DNA of 64,000 nt from positions 2,852,001 through 2,916,000 of the forward strand of contig NZ_AP022834.1 of the NCBI RefSeq assembly GCF_013394385.1. Reading direction: 5' to 3'. Made by a program: the position numbers and the translations under genes. Every line of letters begins with the position of its first letter. Positions within the stretch are counted from its first letter, which is position 1. This DNA comes from Kocuria sp. TGY1127_2. Its GTDB lineage: Bacteria > Actinomycetota > Actinomycetes > Actinomycetales > Micrococcaceae. The notes beneath the pieces are model-generated. The model was not told where the DNA came from, did no database searches, and saw only the letters and a list, made by a program, of their open reading frames with translations. Below, piece after piece: positions 26,216 through 33,175 of this stretch.

Positions 26216-26758
26216 CTAGCTGCAGGCCGAGACAACCCCATCGACCCCGAGGATTCCTTCGAGGACGCTGACAGCGTCTTCGCCGATCTCGGCAGCAGCT
26301 GCGCCGCTACGTATCGCTGTGATCAGCCCTTTGATTCCACCGAAGATCTTATAGCCGTCCTTGAGCCATTTGACGACTTTGGCTACCGGCACGCCGTATT
26401 GAACTACAACACCGGCTAGGGCTGCTCCGCAAGAGACCCAGTTCACGTATGTTGTGGCCCCACCGGCTTGGGCACCCTCGATTTGGTTGATTGCTTCGGT
26501 CAGCCGCTGCTCATAGTTGGGCGTACTCTTCGGGTCCGCCGTCTTTAGGTCTTCGGGAAGTTGATCAAGAACACGCAAGGTGTGCTGGAACTGTTCTTCG
26601 GACATCTGGCCGCTAGGTGCGGTGGCGGCCGATTGTGCAATATTCGCGCTGGTGCCCGCGCGGCTGGCAGCCACGGCAGGTGCCACTCCTCCTGCCGAGA
26701 GGGCAAGAGAAGCGACGATCGTTCCAGTGATAAGAGGCTTAGGGCGTGAAAATTTCAT
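26216..26758 (-). CDS. Secreted protein with hydrophobic Cys-flanked C-terminus, SdpC-like layout
   Basis: 180 residues. Residues 1-30 are a Sec signal peptide (MKFSRPKP, then a hydrophobic core ending PAVAA). A helical middle (MSEEQFQHTLRVLDQL to INQIEGAQ) precedes a hydrophobic, glycine-rich C-terminal region that starts with WVSCGAALAGVVVQYG and ends VDGVVSACS, so one Cys lies at each end. This layout (signal, amphipathic pro-region, Cys-containing hydrophobic helices) resembles SdpC-type antimicrobial proteins, but no sequence identity can be claimed. The Shine-Dalgarno is weak. A four-helix membrane protein follows on the same strand. Function unproven. Confidence 0.6.
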   Translation of the reverse strand: MKFSRPKPLITGTIVASLALSAGGVAPAVAASRAGTSANIAQSAATAPSGQMSEEQFQHTLRVLDQLPEDLKTADPKSTPNYEQRLTEAINQIEGAQAGGATTYVNWVSCGAALAGVVVQYGVPVAKVVKWLKDGYKIFGGIKGLITAIRSGAAAAEIGEDAVSVLEGILGVDGVVSACS

Positions 26759-26926
26759 GAGGTGATTGACCTGTTCCGATTGCCTATATTTCGATGAATT
26801 GAGAGTGTGCGTATTTTTAAATTCGCATTCTGATGGTATATGACTTGGCTTACTTAAAACAATGGCGAATGTATATCTTTATGAAAGGTTTATATTTAAA
26901 TTCAAATAGTTATCGTTCTGTGACGT

Positions 26927-27310
26927 TTGCGTGAGATCTATCAGGCCTGGGCGGTTGCCGATGACCGGCTGGTGCTGGCTGTTGTCGATCATTCGACCGG
27001 AGCCATGGTCGGGGAGATCGTTCTCAATGAGTGGGACCAGCAGAACCACTCATGCAATTTCAGAACATTGATCGGTGCTTCTGGATGCGGACGGGGGCTT
27101 GGCACCGAAGCCACACGCTTGATGGTTCGCCACGGTCTCACGACATTGGGTCTACACCGCATCAGCCTGGAAGTGTACGACTTCAATCCGCGCGCACGTC
27201 GAATTTACGGGAAGGCCGGGTCTATTTATGAGGGGACCGGTCGGGATGCGCTTCGGTTTGATGATGCGTGGGTCGATGTCCATTACATGGCCGTGATCGC
27301 CCCGAATTAG
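26927..27310 (+). pseudogene. GNAT acetyltransferase lacking its N-terminal part
   Basis: The 127-codon frame covers the middle and end of a RimJ/RimL-like GNAT domain: MVGEIVLNEWD, the acetyl-CoA loop ASGCGRGLGTEATRLMV (R/QxxGxG type), LHRISLEVYDFNPRARRIY and a closing strand. About 50 residues expected at the N-terminus are missing, and the GTG at 26927 sits right after a very AT-rich stretch without a ribosome-binding site. It is probably truncated, but it could be a short active variant. Confidence 0.5.
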
Positions 27311-27539
27311 GGCGATGAGTTTACGGGCCGACGTGTGGGGCCGACCCGCCGTACCCAATCCTGTTGGTTTGGCCGGGGAATAATCCCGGTGGAACGGGTT
27401 ACCGGCGCCAGTAAAATACCGTGTGCGAACCGAGATGATGGTAAGGCCTCCTGGCAGACATGGTTCGAACAAGATGCTGGAGATTCAGCAGCAAAGATTA
27501 CTTATGAAGTAGTGCGTAGAACCTCAACAGTGAGGCAAT

Positions 27540-27764
27540 TTGTTGAAAGAACACCCGGAGAATAAACCGAAGAAGAATAACAGACCAGTAACCGTAATAG
27601 CAGCAATATTGATTTTTGTATCATTGGTTATTTTTCCGTATATACTTCCAAAATTTGACTTACATAGTGATGCGGAACAGTTGCCTTGGAAGGTTGGGAT
27701 TATTCTGCTGCTATGTGTGGTCGGGTTGATCGGTGACCGTCTCTTGGGTAAATCCGAAAAATGA
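27540..27764 (+). CDS. Small two-helix membrane protein
   Basis: 74 residues from TTG 27540, with GAGG about eight bases upstream. A charged start (KEHPENKPKKNNR) is followed by two hydrophobic segments, VTVIAAILIFVSLVIFPYIL and VGIILLLCVVGLIGD, and a basic end. AT-rich codons mark it as foreign to the chromosome. Family not recognised; such two-helix proteins in mobile regions include immunity proteins and holin-like proteins. Confidence 0.45.
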   Translation: MLKEHPENKPKKNNRPVTVIAAILIFVSLVIFPYILPKFDLHSDAEQLPWKVGIILLLCVVGLIGDRLLGKSEK

Positions 27765-27796
27765 TGGGCATCATAGGTTTCGATGTTATTAATAAC

Positions 27797-28015
27797 TCAC
27801 AAAAAGTTCACGATTCCCTCGATCTCCGAAGCCCGGCTTGACGGTCGTTTCGCACCATTCGCATAGACCTGCCCCGATGCAATGCGTGTCTGTCGTATCG
27901 CATCGCGCGTCGCGGCCTTCCGTTGCTCAGCGATCAGCTTGCGCTTCTCCTCGTAAGTCATCTCGCGCTGTGGCTCCTCGTGATGACCCAAGAGACGCTT
28001 CAAGAAACCCATCAT
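27797..28015 (-). CDS. Small charged protein of unknown function
   Basis: 72 residues from ATG 28015 (or 28012). Reads MGFLKRLLGHHEE, then MTYEEKRKLIAEQRK and a basic, helical remainder. The start overlaps the stop of a degraded gene immediately upstream (ATGATG over TGA), the arrangement of translationally coupled genes. A similar TIEEKRQLLGE motif occurs near the start of that upstream gene, so the two may be related. No domain recognised. Confidence 0.4.
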   Translation of the reverse strand: MMGFLKRLLGHHEEPQREMTYEEKRKLIAEQRKAATRDAIRQTRIASGQVYANGAKRPSSRASEIEGIVNFL

Positions 28016-28394
28016 CGGACCCACTTCCCATCGGTTCGACCCGAAGATTTCTGAGCACACCGATACCCCGAGGCATACGTAGAGCCCGAGTCGATAGCCT
28101 TGGTCGCGAGAGATCTGGATACAGCTCGATACCTTCGTAGCTTGCCCACGGCTTGTTCACCGCGCTGATCAGTGCGCATTCGTCTCGAACCGGGGTTAAG
28201 GGGAGAATCATCGCGTGGACTTCAAGGACGTTGTCCCCCGGAAAGAGGCTGCTGGTTCACCGATTCATGAGGAGCTTGTTCACTCCGGCTAAACGGATCT
28301 GCGACTCCCCAAGGAGCTGCCGCTTCTCCTCAATGGTCAGGCCCCACGAGGCGTCAGTCTCCGGATGTTGCGCTGCCATGTCTGCTCGTTGCAT
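28012..28394 (-). pseudogene. Degraded small gene with a nonsense codon and a 2-bp insertion
   Basis: From ATG 28394 the frame reads MQRADMAAQHPE, then TIEEKRQLLGESQ, reaches TGA at 28257-28259, and continues in the same frame as PGDNVLEVHAMILPLTPV and NKPWASYEGIELYPDL. Removing one copy of a TC repeat in CTCTC near 28110 joins this to ATKAIDSGSTYASGYRCAQ, which ends at a TGA overlapping the next start. The restored protein would be about 125 residues. A start at ATG 28211 is also possible. Function unknown; the reconstruction is by eye. Confidence 0.35.
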
Positions 28395-28464
28395 CTAGTA
28401 CGAGATCTACGCATCGAACCACTGGCCTAACCACCGATTAAGCACCTACATAGGGCTGATCCCA

Positions 28465-28959
28465 ATGACAGATGAGAATCGTTTCCTTTCCCCGGCGCTA
28501 GCTAACTGGGTAGCGAAGTTCAATTCCGAGGCCCCTTGCGTGCTGGGCCTGAAGAAGAACTACTCGTTGCAGATGCGCGAATCCATGGCTCCGGCTATGG
28601 ACCAAGCATCGGAGATCATCGCCGGGTCGGTCCGCCCCTACTTTCAGTGGGTAGGTCCCCAGCTCGCCGAGCAAACTACTGAACCCTACCGCGAAGCCAT
28701 CAGAGCGGTGTTCCCTGAAGTTTCGGTCAGTCAAGACGCGATCGGGGAGATGGTCCGGAATCTGACCGTTGCCGTTGAATCTGGCAGCTTCCCCGAAGTT
28801 GTCCTAGAAGAAGTGCAACAGGACTCTAAAGGGCTACTCCCCCGAGGTGGTAGGCCAGGTAGGCCGATGAGCTACCTGGACCGAAGAAATGGCCTGGCGA
28901 TTGTTCCTTGTGACCCTGCACTATCTTGTTGTTCTGGTCATCCTTGGGCATATAGATGA
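28465..28959 (+). CDS. Hypothetical protein of the accessory island
   Basis: 164 residues from ATG 28465 with AGGG nine bases upstream. The sequence MTDENRFLSPALANWVAKF through VRNLTVAVESGSFPEVVLEE looks like a soluble helical protein. The final 40 residues (from about GLLPRGGRPGRP) look less natural than the overlapping frame, which reads KGYSPEVVGQVGR and stops at 28871, so a frameshift near 28830 is possible. I do not recognise the family. A small membrane protein and a recombinase fragment follow on the same strand with overlapping ends. Confidence 0.45.
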   Translation: MTDENRFLSPALANWVAKFNSEAPCVLGLKKNYSLQMRESMAPAMDQASEIIAGSVRPYFQWVGPQLAEQTTEPYREAIRAVFPEVSVSQDAIGEMVRNLTVAVESGSFPEVVLEEVQQDSKGLLPRGGRPGRPMSYLDRRNGLAIVPCDPALSCCSGHPWAYR

Positions 28960-29107
28960 CTACACGGCCTGGGGGTGGCTCGCAGACTTTGCAAATTCAG
29001 CCCTCAATCCGTATGACCCCACCAAACAACTGTTCAAGACGTGGAAGTGGCGCCCGGGGGGTCCGGATTCTCCTCACCAGCAAGACAAGGGAAGTGAGTG
29101 GCGGTGA
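28889..29107 (+). CDS. Small single-helix membrane protein
   Basis: 72 residues from ATG 28889. One membrane helix (LFLVTLHYLVVLVILGHI, about residues 5-22) precedes DDYTAWGWLADFANSALNPY and a polar end. It overlaps the tail of the upstream hypothetical gene in another frame, and its TGA overlaps the GTG of the recombinase fragment by four bases. Family not recognised; the overlap pattern suggests a compact operon that has been damaged. Confidence 0.4.
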   Translation: MAWRLFLVTLHYLVVLVILGHIDDYTAWGWLADFANSALNPYDPTKQLFKTWKWRPGGPDSPHQQDKGSEWR

Positions 29108-29163
29108 AGGTTGGCTTTGCCCGTGTCTCCACAAAGGCACAGCGTTGGAAGGAGTGGTCGTGA
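29104..29163 (+). pseudogene. N-terminal fragment of a serine recombinase (catalytic Ser motif)
   Basis: GTG 29104 opens a 19-codon frame reading KVGFARVSTKAQ before diverging and ending at TGA. This is the hallmark start of small serine recombinases, where the Ser of ARVST is the nucleophile. Nothing of the remaining domain follows here. A recombinase lacking just this part lies at 24931-25500. Confidence 0.65.
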
Positions 29164-29215
29164 CTGCAACAACCTGGGCCGATCAACAGGCTTACATTGG
29201 CCGGTCACTCGCTTC

Positions 29216-29252
29216 TGCCTCCTGCAACGCCCGCTGGGCGGTGCAGGAGGCA
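29216..29252. repeat. Very strong 37-nt hairpin
   Basis: TGCCTCCTGCA A CGCCC, loop GCT, GGGCG G TGCAGGAGGCA: a 16-pair stem interrupted by one A-G mismatch. It lies shortly after the recombinase fragment with AAAACG following. It may be a terminator without a good T-run, a recombination or replication structure of the mobile element, or a repeat-family member. Confidence 0.6.
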
Positions 29253-29353
29253 AAACGTGCACAGACCTAGATACATCGTCGCCCGCGCGGTATATTGAAG
29301 GTGTCGTTCGTTGCCCGTCACGACAACATCGACCACTCAACAGAGTGTTATAA

Positions 29354-29389
29354 AGCGGGCCCGCCAGGCGGCCACCTGACGAACCCGCT
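29354..29389 (-). terminator. Possible terminator of the 48-residue gene
   Basis: Reading leftward, AGCGGG and CCCGCT close a stem with a partly paired interior (CAGG...CCTG) and are followed by TTTATAA. The structure begins 18 bases after the stop of the small minus-strand gene. The T-run is short, so this is tentative. Confidence 0.35.
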
Positions 29390-29406
29390 GTCACTATGAC
29401 TGGTGT

Positions 29407-29553
29407 TTAGACGAAATGCCTGAGCATCTCGAGTAGTGACACCAGCGAATCAGCAAGACCCCTGAGATCTTCTGGCTCTCCGAGTACTAATCCGAGAATC
29501 AGCCAGTAGACCGGGGGTTTTTGCTTTTCCGGTGGGCTTTCCAGCTCACTCAT
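29407..29553 (-). CDS. 48-residue peptide of unknown function
   Basis: ATG at 29553 has a clear GGAGG eight to nine bases upstream. The product begins MSELESPPEKQKPPVYWLIL and continues with an acidic, then amphipathic helical part (LADSLVSLLEMLRHF). The ribosome-binding site, amphipathic character and following hairpin support a real gene. A small regulatory, membrane-associated or bacteriocin-like peptide is possible; I do not recognise it. Confidence 0.55.
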   Translation of the reverse strand: MSELESPPEKQKPPVYWLILGLVLGEPEDLRGLADSLVSLLEMLRHFV

Positions 29554-30177
29554 AGCCGACCACCTCCATCCCGGCCCTGATTACTCCCAGGCGTCATGCG
29601 AATCAGATGGCGGTTGACCGGGAGGTCACAGGACGCCTGAAAGGCGGCCACACACTATTTTATGGTTTTCGGGATGAGTCGGCAGAAGCGGTTCACCCCA
29701 AACGCACAAATGCGGATAACCTGCTTGCCACAGCGGTTTTTCCTCGGACGGGCTCGTAGCAGGTGTGCATCCCGCCAGCTAAGACCTACCAACTCCCGCA
29801 GAACCCGGATCGCCTGCATGAGAACCGCTTCACCATCACCGGCCAACAACGACGGACCGTTGACCCGCTAACTCACGGTCTACCGGGTCAGGTCTTTGAC
29901 CTTTACTGTCTGCCGGTCGGTGGCGGCGATGCTGAGCGCCTACACACTTTGAGCGAATCCGCCACCGGGCAGCTGACTATCGGCATGTAGACCGGGACCC
30001 GTGCTCGGTGGCAATGTCGTGGCCCGTGGCCGGAACGGTCGAAGGTTTGCTGGAATCTGGCGGGTATAACCGGGTTGCGCCGCACTGAGTCGAATACCTC
30101 TTGCAGAATTCACAGCAACATGCAGGGCCCGTCTGCTGTCTCAAGACCCCCCCCGGTAATACGCCCGGTGCCGCTGT
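29554..30177. other. Right end of accessory island, no intact gene recognised
   Basis: About 620 bases. A minus-strand frame at 29655-29849 gives a basic 64-residue product (AVLMQAIRVLRELVGL inside) with a TTG start and no good ribosome-binding site. It could be a gene remnant but has no recognised domain. A CCCCCCCC run occurs near 30146. No attachment-site repeat matching the left boundary was found by eye. Confidence 0.4.
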
Positions 30178-31614
30178 CTACTCGATGACCTTGGTCTTGG
30201 CCGAGCTGCTGGCATTCGAGCTTTCCGGGTCGACGCCGTCCTTACGTTCGAGCCGTACGACCTCGAGCGCCTCCGTGCGAGACATGTGCAGGTTGTCTAT
30301 CTCTTCTAACGGACGCTTGGAAGTTTCCTTGGCCGTGAGCGCCACGGCTCCCACGCACAGGCACACCAGCAGCACAAAAAGCGCGGGCATGACCCAGTTG
30401 TTCATGTCGCTGCCGTTCAGTGCAGCGGCAATCACGGGCACGAACCCGCCGGAGATCGCAAAACCCACCTGAGTCCCGAGGGCCAAGCCCGTGGAACGGA
30501 CGGGCGTCGGGAACATCTCCGCGTAGAAGGAAGGCCATGTCGCGTTGGAGAACGAGTAGAAACCACCGTGCACGAGGGCGCCGAAGAGGAACACCAATGG
30601 AATATTCGCTTCGGATACAGCCCAGAGGAACGGAAACATCATTCCCCCGGACAAGACAGCACCGAGAATGAACACCGGTTTGCGCCCGATTATGTCCGAA
30701 ACTATTGCCGACAACGGGATGACGAGCAACCCTACCGTGTTGGACACGACCGGAACCCAGAGCATGGTCGATCGAGCGATTCCGACCCCGTTGGTCGCAT
30801 AGGAGATCGCCCAAACGGTAAAGGCCACGTTGACCGTGTTGACCAGCGCGCACACAGCCACGCGGATGATCGCGGCCTTGTGATAGCGGAAGGTGATCGC
30901 GAGCGGGGTCGATTGGTCCAAGACCGATTCGTTCTGTTCGTGCTTCTCGAAAGCCGGGGGCTCCTCGAGTTTCCGGCGAATCAAGTAGGCAGCGAGCACC
31001 ACAAAGGCCGAAACCCAGAAAGGCACGCGCCAACCCCAGGCGAAAAGCTGATCTTCGCTCAGGAAAGCGGTGAAGGGAATGAAAACGGCCGTGGCCAGCA
31101 AGGATCCGGCCTGGGTTCCTTGAAGCGACCAGCTGGTGATCAGTCCTCGACTGCGGTCCTCGGAGTGTTCGAGGGACATCGAAATCGCGGACGCCTGTTC
31201 ACCGGCCGCGGAGAGCCCTTGGATCACGCGACACAGGATCAGCAGGATCGGGGCCAGAATCCCCACGGAACCGTAGGTCGGCAGGCAACCGATGGCAAAA
31301 GTTGCGCCCCCAATGAGGAAAAGCGTCATCATCAACACGAATTTGCGGCCCAACCGGTCCGAGAGCGGCCCCATGATCAAAGCACCGAAGGGTCGGACAA
31401 TGTAGGCCACCCCCGCCACGCCCATCGACTGGAGAACCGCCGCTGCCGCGTTGCCTTCTGGGAAAAAGATGTGGTTGAGCACGATGGCCGCCGCCGTCGC
31501 GTACACCGCGAAATCGTAGTATTCGAGAGCCGAACCGATCCAACCGGCGAGCGCCGCGCGTTTGGGAGATTTGGTCGGCAGGGCCGGCGTTTCCGCATCG
31601 CGTGGAGTGGACAT
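30178..31614 (-). CDS. MHS-family MFS permease, possible shikimate/quinate transporter
   Basis: ATG 31614 with GAAGGT eight bases upstream; 478 residues and 12 membrane segments. MHS signature GWIGSALEYYDFAVYATAA, loop motif GPLSDRLGRKFVLMM and GLSAAGEQASAISM are present. It is the first chromosomal-type gene right of the accessory island, with the aroE-quiC pair the last on the left. Since shikimate permeases (ShiA) belong to this family, it may have been the transporter of that pathway before the insertion. That is inference from position; it is encoded on the opposite strand. Confidence 0.82.
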   Translation of the reverse strand: MSTPRDAETPALPTKSPKRAALAGWIGSALEYYDFAVYATAAAIVLNHIFFPEGNAAAAVLQSMGVAGVAYIVRPFGALIMGPLSDRLGRKFVLMMTLFLIGGATFAIGCLPTYGSVGILAPILLILCRVIQGLSAAGEQASAISMSLEHSEDRSRGLITSWSLQGTQAGSLLATAVFIPFTAFLSEDQLFAWGWRVPFWVSAFVVLAAYLIRRKLEEPPAFEKHEQNESVLDQSTPLAITFRYHKAAIIRVAVCALVNTVNVAFTVWAISYATNGVGIARSTMLWVPVVSNTVGLLVIPLSAIVSDIIGRKPVFILGAVLSGGMMFPFLWAVSEANIPLVFLFGALVHGGFYSFSNATWPSFYAEMFPTPVRSTGLALGTQVGFAISGGFVPVIAAALNGSDMNNWVMPALFVLLVCLCVGAVALTAKETSKRPLEEIDNLHMSRTEALEVVRLERKDGVDPESSNASSSAKTKVIE

Positions 31615-31834
31615 GAGCCTACCTTCGTACCCGGTCGATTTTCTCCGCAGGGCCACGACTCTGTGAGTCACAGCGGAGCCGTTCTGTGCTTCCCACGGGA
31701 ATCGTGAGGCGAACTCGAATCAGCGTAAGCGTGTCCCAGCGCACAAGTCGAACGAGTGTTCACTATACGAACCGTTCCCTGCGGAAACGAATGTACTGCG
31801 CTCCGCCCCGGGATGCCGCGCCGGACTTCACAGG

Positions 31835-33049
31835 TTACGGCGCCGCCGCGCCCTCCTCATTAGATCCGTCTTCCAAACTGTCCTGCCCCTTCGCGAGGTC
31901 GGACTCCCTGGAGGAAACGAACCGCGTGGATCGGAAAGCCTTGTAGCTGGCCCAACCCACCGCTGACATGGGCACGGCCAACAGTGCGCCCGCAACTCCG
32001 CCCTGATGTGCTCCGATCGCGAGCGCGCTGATGATCACGATGCCGTGCAGACTCAGTGCCGATCCCATGACCTTGGGTTGGAGAATATGGTGCTCGATCT
32101 GGTTCACGAGGATCACGACGATGATCAGCACGATAGCGGCCGCCGGTCCGGCCGCCACGAGCGCAACCAGAGCCGCACAGGTACCGGTGACGAGGGCCCC
32201 GACGATAGGGATGAACGCGCTGAGAAAGATCAACGCTGCCAAGGGAAATGCGAGAGGTACGCCCATGACCAGCATCGCAATGAGATCCACGACCGCCGCG
32301 AACGCCGCAATGATCACGGTTCCGCGGATGTATCTGCCCAGAACGTGAACGCTTGCATGGCCGGCATCGTTGATCCTGGTCTTGAGCCGTGCCGGCACAA
32401 AACTCACGAGGAAAGCCCACATTCGGGGGCCGTCCAGCAAGAAAAAGAACAGCATCACGATCATCAGGAGCGCGCCCGCGACCAGCTGGGTGACCACGGA
32501 GACCCCTTCGACCGCGCTCGAGCCGGCGCTGTTGGACTCAAAGTATTGGCTGCCCTTGTGGAGATACTCCTGGATGTGGGTGTTGTCCAGCGGGACGCCC
32601 CATTCGGTCAGGATCGCAACGAGCTTACCGAAGCCTTCCTGCGTTTGGACTGCCAGATCCGACCATTCGTAGATCACAGTCATGACCACCGAGGAGATCA
32701 CCGCGGCGAGCACCAGAACAATGCCCAGAAGGGCAGTGATCGCGGCCCAGATCCTGTTGAAGTGCGCCCGGCGCAGGATCCGGATGATCGGATGCATCGC
32801 CGAGGCGATGATGAGGGCAAGAAGAAGCGGCAAAGTCACAATCTTCAGGGTCACCACGAGGTACCCCAGAAGCGTCACGGCCCCGGCGATCAGCAGGATC
32901 TGCAGGGCGCGGATCGAGGCCCGACCGAATGAGTCCTTCCACAACTGACCGGGCAAAGGCGGCGCAGGAACACTGCCCCGAAAGTGTGGCTGGGTCTCCT
33001 CGGGTTCCTGGGGCGTTCTCGCCCGGTCCTCGGTTGGTTTCCCCATCAT
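31835..33049 (-). CDS. AI-2E family permease-like membrane protein
   Basis: About 404 residues from ATG 33049 (ATG 33046 is equally possible; GAGG lies just upstream). After a polar N-terminus rich in Pro and Glu (about 1-40) come about eight membrane helices in the AI-2E order: paired helices around VVTLKIVTLPLLLALIIASA, an extracellular amphipathic middle (EGFGKLVAILTEWGVP), and later LILVNQIEHHILQPKVMG-type signature residues (NQIEHHILQPKVMG). Members include TqsA and Na+/H+ antiporter-like proteins; the true substrate is often unknown. It stands alone between the permease and the sulfur operon. Confidence 0.85.
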   Translation of the reverse strand: MMGKPTEDRARTPQEPEETQPHFRGSVPAPPLPGQLWKDSFGRASIRALQILLIAGAVTLLGYLVVTLKIVTLPLLLALIIASAMHPIIRILRRAHFNRIWAAITALLGIVLVLAAVISSVVMTVIYEWSDLAVQTQEGFGKLVAILTEWGVPLDNTHIQEYLHKGSQYFESNSAGSSAVEGVSVVTQLVAGALLMIVMLFFFLLDGPRMWAFLVSFVPARLKTRINDAGHASVHVLGRYIRGTVIIAAFAAVVDLIAMLVMGVPLAFPLAALIFLSAFIPIVGALVTGTCAALVALVAAGPAAAIVLIIVVILVNQIEHHILQPKVMGSALSLHGIVIISALAIGAHQGGVAGALLAVPMSAVGWASYKAFRSTRFVSSRESDLAKGQDSLEDGSNEEGAAAP

Positions 33050-33175
33050 GTACCTCAGTCCCTCAGTCCGATTCCCGGCGCCATCGCTCTTCAACGGCGA
33101 ATCACATATTACGAGGGTCAGCCGGGTAATGGGAGACGACGAGGGGAAACCGTGTGAAGTTCGAGGCTTCTGCGG

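Noticed and set aside
20689-30177. Direct-repeat attachment sites or a tRNA target at the island ends
   Set aside because: No matching repeats or tRNA-like sequence were found by eye at either boundary; a computed repeat search would be needed.
30568-31707. 379-codon plus-strand frame
   Set aside because: Antisense to the MHS permease at 30178-31614; no domain, skewed His/Arg/Asp composition.
32006-32932. 308-codon plus-strand frame
   Set aside because: Antisense to the AI-2E permease; composition dominated by Arg, Asp, His and Gln, no domain.
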